A stretch of DNA of 64,000 nt, from assembly GCA_029938265.1 (NCBI GenBank), contig JAOZVI010000001.1, forward strand, positions 1 through 64,000, written 5' to 3'. A program made the position numbers and the translations under genes. Position 1 is the stretch's first letter. Each line of letters opens with the position of its first letter. The notes below the pieces were generated by a model, which ran no database searches, had not been told where the DNA came from, and saw only the letters and a program-made list of their open reading frames with translations. Positions 37,792-48,456 of the stretch are shown piece by piece. The DNA is from Flavobacteriaceae bacterium (GTDB lineage: Bacteria; Bacteroidota; Bacteroidia; Flavobacteriales; Flavobacteriaceae).

Positions 37792-39897
37792 ATGAGAAAA
37801 ATACTACTACTAATTATTGTTGTCTTTATTTCTTTAAATATAAATGCTCAAATTGAAAAACCTCCTATATATCCTGGTTGCGAAAATATTGATATTAAGC
37901 AAATAGAAAAGTGTTTCTTTAATAAATTAGAATATAATGTTCATCAAAATTTTAAGACCCCTCAAAACGTAAAAGATGATCGTTTTCAAGGAAAAATAAA
38001 TATTGTATTTTCAATCACAGATAGAGGTATATTCAAAGTAATTTATGTTAAATCTGCTTATAAAGAATTAGAAGAAGAAGCTTTAAGAGTTTTTTCAAAT
38101 CTACCTCAGGTAATTCCTGCTAATTACGATGGAAGATCTGTTGATAAGCGCTATGCACTGCCTATAAATATACCTATTGAACCATACGAAGAAATTGAAA
38201 TATCTCAATATGTTGTTCCTCCGGTTGCAACCACTGTAATTGAACCCAAAGTAATAATAAAAGAAGATATAATAATTGAAGATAATTTTACTTCAATAAA
38301 TAAAGATACATTATTTCCAGAATTTTATAGTGAGTTAAATATACCCCTTACCCATCAGGAATACGATGAAATTATCTACTATCTGGATAAAGGCGAAAAT
38401 ACACATACTACTTTTAAACCTTTTTTATACAATGAAGTAAGGCCACAAGTTGACTTAAATGCTAAAAGAAGTGCAATTTTAAAAGACAAGAATACTTGGG
38501 CGGGCAGAAAATTATTTAATGAACATTTATTTTTGGTCAAAGGTAAGAATTACTGGTTTACCGTAAATCCTACTTTTGACTTACAAATCGGTAAAGATAA
38601 TTCTGATATTGATTTTACTTATAACAACACAAGAGCTTTTCAAATTCAAGGAGCTTTGGGTAAGAAATTTAGTTTTTCAAGTTCTTATTATGAAAGTCAG
38701 GGAAGATTTGCTCAATATGTTAATAAATGGACAAGACTTTATAATCCGATTATTGGTGCCAGTGCTGTGGTTCCCGGAAGAGGGAAGGCCAAAGGATTTA
38801 AAGAAGGTGGTTTTGATTATCCTGTAGCAGAAGCTTATTTGAGTTATACACCCAATAATTTTTTTAATTTTCAATTCGGTAATGGTAAGAATTTTATAGG
38901 TGATGGTTACCGGACTTTCTTTTTATCTGATGTAGCTTCATCCTACCCTTTTTTTAAAATCAGTACAAAATTTTGGAAGATCAAATATACAAATTTGTGG
39001 ATGTGGATGGATGATATTAGACGGACTTCTTCCGATGATGGAACGAATTTACGCAAATTTGTTGCTATGCACCATTTAAGCTGGAATATTACCAAAAATT
39101 TTAATCTAGGCTTATTTGAAGCAGTCATTACCAATGAAAATAGTTATCCAAATGGTTTTGATATTTCATTTTTTAATCCGATAATTTTTTACAGAGCAGT
39201 TGAATTTTCAAACGGAGGAGATTTTAGTGGGAATGTACAAGTAGGTTTGAATATGAAATATAAAATAAATGATCAAATTTCAATTTATAACCAATTCTTA
39301 GTAGATGAACTGACTGTTAGTAGAGTTTTTGATGGCAGTGGATATATTGGTAACAAATTTGCTATTCAACTAGGTGCTAAGTATTACAATGCCTTTAAAA
39401 TTGATAATTTGATGTTACAGGGTGAATTTAACTGGGCAAGACCATACACTTTCTCTCATGCTGAAACAACCCTAAATTCAGGCCATTATAATCAACCCAT
39501 TTCTCACATGTGGGGTGCTAATTTTTGGGAATTTGTTGGTATCACCAGATATTCAAAAAATCGTTGGTTTGCCAATGCAAAAATAATAATTGGTGAAAAA
39601 GGTTATGATTTTCAAAATTCAGATATTAATTATGGAGGTGATATCTATCGTTCTTATAATGATGAAACTTCTGAAACAGGAAACGAAGTTGGACAAGGAA
39701 ATACTACAAAGATTTTTATAGGTGATATCCAAGCTGGATGGATACTAAATCCTGCTACTAACCTACAGATTTTTAGTGGTTTTACTTACCGAAGTTTTTC
39801 ACCATATCAAACCAGTAGTAAATTTAATGAAGACAACACAACCTGGTTTACAATTGGATTAAGATCAAGTTTATTTAATTGGTATTTTGATAATTAA
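37792..39897 (+). CDS. remB: RemB-like gliding-motility outer-membrane protein with N-terminal TonB-C-like domain
   Basis: 701 aa; signal peptide; PPIYPGCENIDIKQIEKCF... TonB-like region; beta-barrel-like C-terminus (NVRPQVDLNAKRS..., NFFNFQFGNGKNFIGDGYRTFFLSDVASSYPFFKI). Confidence 0.6.
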   Translation: MRKILLLIIVVFISLNINAQIEKPPIYPGCENIDIKQIEKCFFNKLEYNVHQNFKTPQNVKDDRFQGKINIVFSITDRGIFKVIYVKSAYKELEEEALRVFSNLPQVIPANYDGRSVDKRYALPINIPIEPYEEIEISQYVVPPVATTVIEPKVIIKEDIIIEDNFTSINKDTLFPEFYSELNIPLTHQEYDEIIYYLDKGENTHTTFKPFLYNEVRPQVDLNAKRSAILKDKNTWAGRKLFNEHLFLVKGKNYWFTVNPTFDLQIGKDNSDIDFTYNNTRAFQIQGALGKKFSFSSSYYESQGRFAQYVNKWTRLYNPIIGASAVVPGRGKAKGFKEGGFDYPVAEAYLSYTPNNFFNFQFGNGKNFIGDGYRTFFLSDVASSYPFFKISTKFWKIKYTNLWMWMDDIRRTSSDDGTNLRKFVAMHHLSWNITKNFNLGLFEAVITNENSYPNGFDISFFNPIIFYRAVEFSNGGDFSGNVQVGLNMKYKINDQISIYNQFLVDELTVSRVFDGSGYIGNKFAIQLGAKYYNAFKIDNLMLQGEFNWARPYTFSHAETTLNSGHYNQPISHMWGANFWEFVGITRYSKNRWFANAKIIIGEKGYDFQNSDINYGGDIYRSYNDETSETGNEVGQGNTTKIFIGDIQAGWILNPATNLQIFSGFTYRSFSPYQTSSKFNEDNTTWFTIGLRSSLFNWYFDN

Positions 39898-42380
39898 AAA
39901 TAAAAGCCTATTCCTCCTTTAACAGCAAAATTAGTTGCATTTGGAACATCTCTATAATTTCCTCTAAAAGAAAAATCAATTCTTAAAAGCTTAAATATGT
40001 TACCTACACCCACATGGTATTCCCAATACAATCTATCAGGTGCTACATAATCAACACTAGAAGCATTAATGGCTTTATTCTCATCCGAAATTGAGCCTGC
40101 TACACCCCTAATCCCAATAATTTCTCGTAATTGAAATTTTCTTAAAAGTGGAATCTTTGAAAATAATCTTCCATTAAAATTATGTTCTAAATGTAGAGAT
40201 GTATATTGATTGGTTACAAATTCATAATAATCTAATAAATCAAAAATCCTTCGCGCTGTAACATAAGTTTGATTTCCCGGAACTACATTTAATAATAGTA
40301 AAGGAACAGTATTGAACGTTTTACCCATTTCAAAATACAATTTAGATTTTCCAATAAGACCCAATTGTAAGGGTTGTTCATAGTAAAATTGTAACTTATG
40401 ATAATCAAAATTACTATCAAAAACACCTTTTATTCCTTTGGTATAACTTAAATAAAATGTGGGAAATCTTCCTTGTCTGTTACCTCCTTGGTCAACTCCT
40501 AATCCCCAGGGCTTACGACCAGGTGTATATTTAAAAGCAATACTTAATTCGGTTTGTTTTACTTCAGATTGTATATTGCCATTTTCATCATAATAATCAA
40601 CACTAAACACTTCTGTATTAGCAGATTTTAATGTTTTAAAAGTTGATCCTACCCTTATCTCAAGATTTTTTAAAGGTTCAATTGATAATTTAGCATTTGT
40701 TATATGAACATCAGAAAGTTTTTCATTATCTCCCCTTGTAAATATTGATGTAGTATTAAAATTTCTTTCCAAAACATCATTTGATGTCGTCATACTTACC
40801 CCTAATTGTTCTATATCACGCCGGTTTCCTAACGAAACTATTATTCTATTTCTTTTCGTAAGTAACCATTTCCCTTCAACTCCGTATTTAAATTTTTTAT
40901 CTTTAAAACCATAAGCTACAAATCCATTTACACGCCAGGGATCTGATTTTGTGAAATACGTTCTTCCTCCTAATCTCAATCTCAACCCTTCAATATCATT
41001 ATAGCCAACAGTGGAGAAAATCGGACCCCAATCAAAACCATTCATAAAATTCCAATACCCAGAAGTCAATATTTCTGAAATATCTGTCAATTCTTTAAAA
41101 CGTTTAACTGTTTGTAATGTATCCAACATTTCATAAATACCAACCTCATCTTTATTTAACCTTTCTAGTCGATTTTGATTCCAGTAATCATCATTTTTAT
41201 GATAAATTTCTTCACTATGGCTTACATCTGGTTTATAATATTCATTCGGTCTTTTTACATTAAATACGTGATTATCATAAAGCGTTGTTCTTTTTCCGTA
41301 AACACCTTTAGATATATCTTTACTATTCAATGAAAAATCACTCATAAAATGATCTCTTTTCAATAAAAATATGCTGTCATTTATTACCTCAAATTCTTGT
41401 TCAATATAAATATCTTTTACCCAATTTATGTTGGCACTTTTGCTTGCATCCATTTGAATTTCTTTTATTGCAAAAGTTGTATCATTTACCCAAAAATCAC
41501 CTTTAAAAGTTAATTCGTTTTTCCGGCGAGGATAAAAGATAATGTTAAAACACCATTTACTATCAATATAGGCACTATCAACAAGAGCATAATTGTAAAA
41601 CTGAGGACCAAGTTTAGAGAGTGGGCTTGTAAAACTCTTATTGAAAAATTTTATATAATTATCATAGATATTATATTCTACATATAACTGTTTTATAAAC
41701 GCTATAAGTCCTTGATTATCCTGAAAACCTGAATTTTTATTTGCAATAAGTTTTTCATTAATTTTTTTTGGTACTGTATTATTTCCGTAAATTTTATATA
41801 CTGTTTCATTAATAAAAATTGGCAGATATGCTTTTCCTGTAACAGTTGATGTATCAATATGGTCAAAAATAAATTCCATTCCGTTAAAAACCTTATTGTT
41901 TTTTAGTTTTTCATCAACATTATTTAAATCAAATTCTATCTTCTCATATTTATCTAACTCATATTGATTGTATAAATGAAGTCCGTTTTCTCTTTTTTTT
42001 CTCCAAATCTTTTTTAAGATGGCTATAGCCGGATTACCTTTATTTTTAATTCTACCAGAATAAACTGTTACTTCTTTTAGCGTTCCAAAATCTTCTTTTA
42101 AAGTAATATCTATATTTAAATTTTCTCTCTTTAATGGAATTATTTTACTTTTATAACCCAAAAAGGAAACTACTAAATTTGGATAAAAAGTGTCTGATTG
42201 TATATAAAATTTGCCATTCTCATCAGATACCACACCAATAATAGAACCTTGAAAAATCACATTTGCAAAAGGTATAGGTTGCTTATCTTCCCCAATAACA
42301 ACACCGCTTACTTTAACTTGTGCACTTAAGTTAAAAAGCGTAAATAATACTATTAAAGGAAGTATCTGTTTATTGAGCAT
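39894..42380 (-). CDS. DUF5686 / carboxypeptidase-regulatory-like domain outer-membrane protein
   Basis: 828 aa; signal peptide; VSGVVIGEDKQPIPFANVIFQGSIIGVVSDENGKFYI; NPAIAILKKIWRKKREN; C-terminal barrel. Confidence 0.82.
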   Translation of the reverse strand: MLNKQILPLIVLFTLFNLSAQVKVSGVVIGEDKQPIPFANVIFQGSIIGVVSDENGKFYIQSDTFYPNLVVSFLGYKSKIIPLKRENLNIDITLKEDFGTLKEVTVYSGRIKNKGNPAIAILKKIWRKKRENGLHLYNQYELDKYEKIEFDLNNVDEKLKNNKVFNGMEFIFDHIDTSTVTGKAYLPIFINETVYKIYGNNTVPKKINEKLIANKNSGFQDNQGLIAFIKQLYVEYNIYDNYIKFFNKSFTSPLSKLGPQFYNYALVDSAYIDSKWCFNIIFYPRRKNELTFKGDFWVNDTTFAIKEIQMDASKSANINWVKDIYIEQEFEVINDSIFLLKRDHFMSDFSLNSKDISKGVYGKRTTLYDNHVFNVKRPNEYYKPDVSHSEEIYHKNDDYWNQNRLERLNKDEVGIYEMLDTLQTVKRFKELTDISEILTSGYWNFMNGFDWGPIFSTVGYNDIEGLRLRLGGRTYFTKSDPWRVNGFVAYGFKDKKFKYGVEGKWLLTKRNRIIVSLGNRRDIEQLGVSMTTSNDVLERNFNTTSIFTRGDNEKLSDVHITNAKLSIEPLKNLEIRVGSTFKTLKSANTEVFSVDYYDENGNIQSEVKQTELSIAFKYTPGRKPWGLGVDQGGNRQGRFPTFYLSYTKGIKGVFDSNFDYHKLQFYYEQPLQLGLIGKSKLYFEMGKTFNTVPLLLLNVVPGNQTYVTARRIFDLLDYYEFVTNQYTSLHLEHNFNGRLFSKIPLLRKFQLREIIGIRGVAGSISDENKAINASSVDYVAPDRLYWEYHVGVGNIFKLLRIDFSFRGNYRDVPNATNFAVKGGIGFYF

Positions 42381-42393
42381 ATGATAACATAAT

Positions 42394-42420
42394 AAAAAAA
42401 CCTTTCTTTATTGAAAGGAA
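42394..42420 (-). terminator. Terminator of pdhB
   Basis: Minus strand CCTTTC aataaa GAAAGG TTTTTTT. Confidence 0.7.
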
Positions 42421-42477
42421 AATTATTAATTGCAAATTAATTATTTTTGATTTAATTGCACTTTTATATTTTAAAAA

Positions 42478-43458
42478 TTACTGTTTATACAATACCTTCT
42501 TAACAGCCTTTACAACATCATCGGCATTAGGTAACCATTCTTTTAATAAAACAGGTGAAAAAGGAGCGGGTGTATCAGCAGTTGTAATTCTTTGAATTGG
42601 AGCGTCTAAATAATCAAATACGTTTTCTTGTACTTGATATGTAATTTCACTTGAAACACTTGCAAAAGGCCATGCTTCTTCAAGAATTACCAAGCGGTTT
42701 GTTTTTTTTACAGAATTAAAAATTGTATCAAAATCCATTGGCCTCACAGTACGCAGATCAATTATTTCAACAGAAATACCTTCTCTATCTAAAATATCAG
42801 CTGCTTTGAAAGCTTCTTTTATTATTTTACCAAATGAAACGACTGTAACATCTGTCCCTTCTTTTTTTACATCAGCAACACCAATTGGCAAAATATATTC
42901 GCCTTCAGGAACTTCACCTTTATCACCGTACATTTGTTCTGATTCCATAAAAATAACCGGATCATCATCACGAATTGCTGCTTTTAACAAGCCTTTTGCA
43001 TCATATGGAGTAGATGGTACAACAACTTTTAAACCAGGTGTATTGGCATACCAATTTTCAAATGCTTGTGAATGTGTTGCAGCCAATTGGCCAGCAGAAC
43101 CTGTTGGTCCTCTAAAAACAATGGGGCAATTAAATTGTCCGCCAGACATTTGACGTATTTTTGCAGCATTATTAATAATTTGATCTATGCCAACTAAAGA
43201 AAAATTGAAGGTCATATATTCAACTATTGGTCGGTTACCATTCATAGCAGACCCTACTGCAATTCCGGAAAAACCTAACTCCGCAATTGGTGTATCAATA
43301 ACTCGTTTTGCACCAAATTCATCTAACATTCCTTTTGATGCTTTATAGGCACCATTATATTCAGCAACTTCTTCACCTAGTAGATAAACTGATTCATCTC
43401 TACGCATTTCTTCACTCATTGCCTCCGCTATCGCTTCTCTAAATTGTAATACTTTCAT
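42478..43458 (-). CDS. pdhB: Pyruvate dehydrogenase E1 component beta subunit
   Basis: MKVLQFREAIAEAMSEEMRRDESVYLLGEEVAEYNGAYKASKGM; GPTGSAGQLAATHSQAFENWYANTPGLKVVVPSTPYDAKGLL. Confidence 0.95.
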   Translation of the reverse strand: MKVLQFREAIAEAMSEEMRRDESVYLLGEEVAEYNGAYKASKGMLDEFGAKRVIDTPIAELGFSGIAVGSAMNGNRPIVEYMTFNFSLVGIDQIINNAAKIRQMSGGQFNCPIVFRGPTGSAGQLAATHSQAFENWYANTPGLKVVVPSTPYDAKGLLKAAIRDDDPVIFMESEQMYGDKGEVPEGEYILPIGVADVKKEGTDVTVVSFGKIIKEAFKAADILDREGISVEIIDLRTVRPMDFDTIFNSVKKTNRLVILEEAWPFASVSSEITYQVQENVFDYLDAPIQRITTADTPAPFSPVLLKEWLPNADDVVKAVKKVLYKQ

Positions 43459-43635
43459 TTTTCTATATATATCTGTTTGCTTAATCTAAATATTTTGAAG
43501 GTTTGCAAAATTAAGGAAATTTTATAAAACATTTATCTGCTTAAATAAATTTAAAATTAAATTTTATTATGCATGCATAGTATTTATCAAAAAAATATAT
43601 TACCTTCGTAACTTATAATATTTAATATAGTAAAA

Positions 43636-44382
43636 ATGAAAATATTAGTATGTATTAGTCATGTTCCTGACACGACTTCTAAAATTAATTTTACTGAAGA
43701 TAACACTAAATTTGACAGTAATGGAGTTCAATTTGTTATAAATCCTCATGATGAGTTTGTGTTAACTCGTGCTATGTGGTTTAAAGAAAAACAAGGTGCC
43801 TCAATAACTGTTGTAAATGTTGGAAATATTTCTACTGAACCAACACTGCGCAAGGCTTTAGCCATTGGTGCAGATGATGCAATTAGAGTCAATACTGAAG
43901 CTACTGATGGTTTCTACGTTGCAAAACAATTGGCAGAAGTTATCAAAAATGGTGGTTATGATCTGATCATGGCCGGTAAAGAATCAATGGATTATAACGG
44001 GGGTATGGTTCCCGGAATGACCGCTTCAATTTTAGATTATAATTTTGTTAATGCGTGTATAGGTATTGAAATTGAAGGAAATAAAGCTACAGTAACTCGT
44101 GATATTGATGGTGGGAAAGAAATATTAAGCACTGAACTACCTCTAGTGATCGGTGGTCAAAAAGGCCTGGTTGAAGACAAAGATCTGAGAATCCCTAATA
44201 TGAGAGGAATTATGATGGCTCGAAAAAAACCATTGAAAGTTGTTGAACCTGTAGATTTCGATCCAACTACAGTTATTACTGATTTTGAAAAACCAACTCC
44301 AAAATCAAATTGTAAAATTATTGATGCCGATAAGGTTGAAGAATTAGTTGATTTATTACACAATGAAGCTAAAGTGATTTAA
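43636..44382 (+). CDS. etfB: Electron transfer flavoprotein beta subunit
   Basis: MKILVCISHVPDTTSKINF, INPHDEFVLTRAM, AGKESMDYNGGMVPGMTA. Confidence 0.93.
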   Translation: MKILVCISHVPDTTSKINFTEDNTKFDSNGVQFVINPHDEFVLTRAMWFKEKQGASITVVNVGNISTEPTLRKALAIGADDAIRVNTEATDGFYVAKQLAEVIKNGGYDLIMAGKESMDYNGGMVPGMTASILDYNFVNACIGIEIEGNKATVTRDIDGGKEILSTELPLVIGGQKGLVEDKDLRIPNMRGIMMARKKPLKVVEPVDFDPTTVITDFEKPTPKSNCKIIDADKVEELVDLLHNEAKVI

Positions 44383-44399
44383 TTAATAAAAAATAAAAT

Positions 44400-45365
44400 A
44401 TGTCTGTTTTAGTATTTGCCGATAATTCGGGTGGAAAATTTAAAAAAAATGCATTAGAAGTTACTTCTTATGGAAAAAAAGTAGCCGAAATAGCTCAAAG
44501 CAATTTGGTTGTTTTAACCATTAATGCAAGTGACGTTTCGGAATTATCAAATTTCGGTGCAGAAAAAATAATAAAGGTTAATGATGACAAATTAAAGAAC
44601 TTTAATGCTAAAGCCTATGCTGATGTTATCAAACAAGTTGCCTTAAAAGAAGGTTCTGATACTATTATCATCGATTCTAGTACTGATGGAATATATCTCG
44701 CTCCCATAGTTGCTGTAAATTTAGATGCGGGTTATGCTTCAAATACTGTTAGCGTTCCAAATTCAATTGCTCCTTTTATAGTTAAACGTAAAGTTTTTTC
44801 ATCAAAAGCATTTGATCACACTGAAATTAAAACAACCAATAAAGTTATTGGTCTATCAAAAAATTCATTTGGTTTGGTAGAAAATAAGGTTAATACCGTT
44901 GAAGAAGAATTTAGTCCTTCATTATCTGATAAAGATTTTAATGTAGTTGTTACTTCAGTAGAAAAAACAACCGGAAAAGTAACTATTGCTGATGCTGATA
45001 TTGTTGTTTCAGGAGGTAGAGGATTAAAGGGCCCTGAAAACTGGGGAATGATAGAAGAGTTAACCGAAGTTTTAGGAGCAGCGATTGCCTGTTCTAAACC
45101 TGTTGCTGATTTAGGATGGAGACCGCATAGTGAACACGTAGGACAAACCGGTAAACCTGTTGCATCAAATTTATATATTGCAATTGGTATATCAGGTGCC
45201 ATTCAACATTTGGCTGGTGTTAATTCATCAAAAGTTAAAGTTGTAATTAATACTGATCCTGAAGCTCCTTTTTTCAAAGCTGCTGATTATGGTATTGTTG
45301 GTGATGCATTTGAAGTTGTTCCTAAATTAATTGAAAAATTAAAAGAATTTAAAGGAAATCAATAA
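44400..45365 (+). CDS. etfA: Electron transfer flavoprotein alpha subunit
   Basis: VVSGGRGLKGPENWGMIEELTEVLGAAIACSKPVADLGWRPHSEHVGQTGKPVASNLYIAIGISGAIQHLAG. Confidence 0.95.
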   Translation: MSVLVFADNSGGKFKKNALEVTSYGKKVAEIAQSNLVVLTINASDVSELSNFGAEKIIKVNDDKLKNFNAKAYADVIKQVALKEGSDTIIIDSSTDGIYLAPIVAVNLDAGYASNTVSVPNSIAPFIVKRKVFSSKAFDHTEIKTTNKVIGLSKNSFGLVENKVNTVEEEFSPSLSDKDFNVVVTSVEKTTGKVTIADADIVVSGGRGLKGPENWGMIEELTEVLGAAIACSKPVADLGWRPHSEHVGQTGKPVASNLYIAIGISGAIQHLAGVNSSKVKVVINTDPEAPFFKAADYGIVGDAFEVVPKLIEKLKEFKGNQ

Positions 45366-45398
45366 GTAAATCATATTTTTTAGTAAATTGTGCCTTTA

Positions 45399-45453
45399 AA
45401 AGACTGTTTGAATTTTTGGACCAAATATGTCCTTAATTTTAACAGTTTTTTTA
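45399..45453 (+). terminator. Terminator-like structure after etfA
   Basis: ACTGTT...GGAC caaatat GTCC...AACAGT followed by TTTTTTT. Confidence 0.5.
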
Positions 45454-45483
45454 ATTTATATTAATTAATCTTTCATTAAATAA

Positions 45484-46101
45484 GTGAGTTTAGTTCGATT
45501 AAATATTAAAGGAATTTCCTACAGTCAAACACAAAGCGGGGCTTATGCCTTAGTTTTGAGTGAAATGGAAGGAGAACGCACCTTGCCAATCATAATAGGT
45601 GCTTTTGAAGCTCAATCAATTGCTATTGCATTAGAAAAAGAAATCAAACCGCCAAGACCTCTAACACATGATCTGTTTAAAACTTTTGCCGACAGGTTCA
45701 ATATCATTATCAAACAGGTAATCATTCATAAATTAGTAGATGGTGTGTTCTATTCTAGTTTAATCTGCGAATTTGATAAAACAGAAGAAATAATTGACGC
45801 CAGAACTTCAGATGCTATAGCTCTTGCCATAAGGTTTAACGCTCCTATCTTTACTTTTGAAAATATTTTAGACAAAGCAGGTATTATTCTAAAACTTAAA
45901 GATCAAACCAAATTAGAACAATCAAAATTTAAAATGGAAGATTTAGTAGCTGATATTGAAGAAAATGAAGATGTAGAAGAATCAACATTTGATAAAGAGA
46001 GTTTAGAAGAATTAAATAGGCAATTAGAACAAGCTGTTTCAAATGAAAATTATGAATTGGCTGCTAAAATAAGAGATGAGATCTCAAAACGCGAAAAATA
46101 A
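45484..46101 (+). CDS. Bifunctional nuclease (BFN/DUF151) family protein with C-terminal UVR motif
   Basis: ALVLSEMEGERTLPIIIGAFEAQSIAIALE, DARTSDAIALAIRFNAPIF, NRQLEQAVSNENYELAAKIRDEI; GTG start. Confidence 0.9.
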   Translation: MSLVRLNIKGISYSQTQSGAYALVLSEMEGERTLPIIIGAFEAQSIAIALEKEIKPPRPLTHDLFKTFADRFNIIIKQVIIHKLVDGVFYSSLICEFDKTEEIIDARTSDAIALAIRFNAPIFTFENILDKAGIILKLKDQTKLEQSKFKMEDLVADIEENEDVEESTFDKESLEELNRQLEQAVSNENYELAAKIRDEISKREK

Positions 46102-46119
46102 AAACTACACCTCTACATT

Positions 46120-47364
46120 ATGAATATTAAATTTCGTTTAACAATCTTAAACTTTTTTGAATTTTTTGTTTTTGGATCCTGGTTAATTTCTCTGGGTGGT
46201 TATTTAGGCGGACAGCTTCATTTTTCAGGAGCTCAAATAGGAAAAATTTTCATGACCTTAGGTCTGGCATCAATAATAATGCCGGCCATTGTTGGTATAA
46301 TAGCTGATAAATATCTAAATGCTCAAAAGCTTCTGGGGATTATTCATATTTTAGGATCTGGTTTTTTATTTTACTTATCACTTATAAATGATTATGACAC
46401 TTTCTTTTGGGTAATGCTGGCTTATCTTATGCTATACATGCCTACTATCGGATTAGCTAACGCTGTATCATATAGTGTTCTTGAAGATAACAATTATGAT
46501 ATTGTAAAAGTTTTCCCACCCATACGTGTTTGGGGTACAATAGGCTTTATTATTGCTATGTGGGTTGTTGATTTTCTTGATTGGACTCAGAGTCCAAATC
46601 AATTTTATTTTGCAGCTGTGTTTTCTTTATTATTGGGTATTTACTCTTTTACATTACCCAATGTACCGTGTTCCACATCAAAAAGCAAATCACTAACTGA
46701 ACGATTAGGTTTAGATGCATTTGTTTTATTTAAAGAATATAAAATGGCAGTATTCTTTATTTTCTCAATGCTTTTAGGAGTTGTTTTACAAATTTCTAAT
46801 GCCTGGGCTTCAGAATTTTTAAGAAGCTTTACAGCAGATTTTCCTGATTCTTTTGCTGTAAAACATTCTAATATACTAATTTCATTATCTCAAATATCCG
46901 AAACAATCTTTATCTTAACCATACCTTTCTTTTTAAAAAGATTTGGTATAAAAGCCGTAATGTTAATGAGTATGTTTGCCTGGTTTTTACGATTTTTTCT
47001 ATTTGGAATTGGAAATCCTGAAGGAATAGGTTTGGCTTACTTAACAATATCTATGATCGTTTACGGTATGGCATTCGATTTCTTTAATATTTCAGGATCC
47101 TTATTTGTTGAGAATGAAACAGATCCAAAATATAGAAGTAGCGCTCAGGGGTTATTTATTTTACTAACCAATGGTTTAGGTGCATTAATCGGTGGTTATA
47201 CAAGTGGGCTTATTGTTGATCATTTTACGAATAATAATGGTGACAGAGACTGGAATAGTATTTGGTTTATTTTTGCAGGTTATGCCTTATTATTAACTAT
47301 TGTTTTTGCTTTAGTCTTTAAATACAAGCATAAACCGGAAGCAATTAAAGACATAAATCACTAA
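46120..47364 (+). CDS. Nucleoside permease (NupG-like nucleoside:H+ symporter, MFS)
   Basis: 414 aa, about 12 [66 protein letters not shown]. Confidence 0.88.
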   Translation: MNIKFRLTILNFFEFFVFGSWLISLGGYLGGQLHFSGAQIGKIFMTLGLASIIMPAIVGIIADKYLNAQKLLGIIHILGSGFLFYLSLINDYDTFFWVMLAYLMLYMPTIGLANAVSYSVLEDNNYDIVKVFPPIRVWGTIGFIIAMWVVDFLDWTQSPNQFYFAAVFSLLLGIYSFTLPNVPCSTSKSKSLTERLGLDAFVLFKEYKMAVFFIFSMLLGVVLQISNAWASEFLRSFTADFPDSFAVKHSNILISLSQISETIFILTIPFFLKRFGIKAVMLMSMFAWFLRFFLFGIGNPEGIGLAYLTISMIVYGMAFDFFNISGSLFVENETDPKYRSSAQGLFILLTNGLGALIGGYTSGLIVDHFTNNNGDRDWNSIWFIFAGYALLLTIVFALVFKYKHKPEAIKDINH

Positions 47365-47399
47365 ATTATACAATACTACAAAAAGTAGAAAAGCATAAA

Positions 47400-48224
47400 A
47401 TGAAGCAATATTTAGATTTAATTCAACACGTAATAGATAATGGTGCTGTAAAAGAGGATAGAACGGGAACAGGAACTAAAAGTGTTTTTGGATATCAAAT
47501 GCGTTTTGATTTAAACGAAGGTTTTCCTATGGTAACCACTAAAAAATTACACTTAAAATCAATTATTTACGAATTATTATGGTTTTTAAAAGGTGATACA
47601 AACATTGGATATTTACAAGAAAACGGTGTAAAAATATGGGATGCCTGGGCTAATGAAAATGGTGATTTAGGTCCTGTTTACGGATACCAATGGCGAAATT
47701 GGAATGGTGATGGAATTGACCAAATTGCTGATGTAATTAAAACCATTAAAAGCAACCCTGACAGTCGTCGTATGTTGGTGTCTGCATGGAATCCAAGTGT
47801 TTTACCCGATACTTCAAAATCTTTTTCTGAAAATGTTGCAAACAATAAAGCAGCACTTCCTCCATGCCATGCCTTTTTTCAATTTTATGTAACAAATGGC
47901 AAATTATCTTGTCAACTCTATCAAAGAAGTGCTGATATATTTTTAGGAGTTCCTTTTAATATTGCTTCATATGCCTTATTAACAATGATGATTGCACATG
48001 TTACAGGTCTTAAATACGGTGATTTTGTTCATACTTTTGGTGATGCTCATATTTATAGTAATCACAAAGAGCAAATAGCATTACAATTATCTCGTGAACC
48101 AAAAAAACTCCCTAAAATGGAATTAAATTCAAATATTAAAAATATTTTTGATTTTTCATTTAAAGATTTTAACTTAGTGGATTATTTCCCGCACCCCCAT
48201 ATAAAAGGTGCCGTATCAGTTTAA
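47400..48224 (+). CDS. thyA: Thymidylate synthase
   Basis: [62 protein letters not shown]. Confidence 0.98.
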   Translation: MKQYLDLIQHVIDNGAVKEDRTGTGTKSVFGYQMRFDLNEGFPMVTTKKLHLKSIIYELLWFLKGDTNIGYLQENGVKIWDAWANENGDLGPVYGYQWRNWNGDGIDQIADVIKTIKSNPDSRRMLVSAWNPSVLPDTSKSFSENVANNKAALPPCHAFFQFYVTNGKLSCQLYQRSADIFLGVPFNIASYALLTMMIAHVTGLKYGDFVHTFGDAHIYSNHKEQIALQLSREPKKLPKMELNSNIKNIFDFSFKDFNLVDYFPHPHIKGAVSV

Positions 48225-48236
48225 AATAAAATAACT

Positions 48237-48446
48237 ATGGATGCACTACAACTAAAAAACAGTATCATTAAAGAAATCTCTCAAATTGATGATGTAAAAT
48301 ATCTACAAAAAATTCAAGATTTGATCAATTCCTTTTATCAAAATTCAGATAAGCAGCTTTCGTTTTTAAGTAATAACAAAACTGACGTTAATAATGATAA
48401 AGAGAATTTTACTGATTATATTAAGGAATGGATAAAAGATATGTAA
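48237..48446 (+). CDS. Hypothetical protein, small acidic C-terminal-helix protein
   Basis: 69 aa ORF between thyA and a 2TM gene, same strand and close spacing; no confident family. Confidence 0.5.
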   Translation: MDALQLKNSIIKEISQIDDVKYLQKIQDLINSFYQNSDKQLSFLSNNKTDVNNDKENFTDYIKEWIKDM

Positions 48447-48456
48447 AAAAACTCTT

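Noticed and set aside
38576-38827. 83-aa plus-strand ORF inside the RemB-like gene
   Set aside because: Alternative frame of a long supported CDS; no domain.
42806-43153. 115-aa plus-strand ORF antisense to pdhB
   Set aside because: Shadow ORF within a conserved enzyme gene.
44816-45202. 128-aa minus-strand ORF antisense to etfA
   Set aside because: Shadow ORF; the etfA frame is unambiguous.
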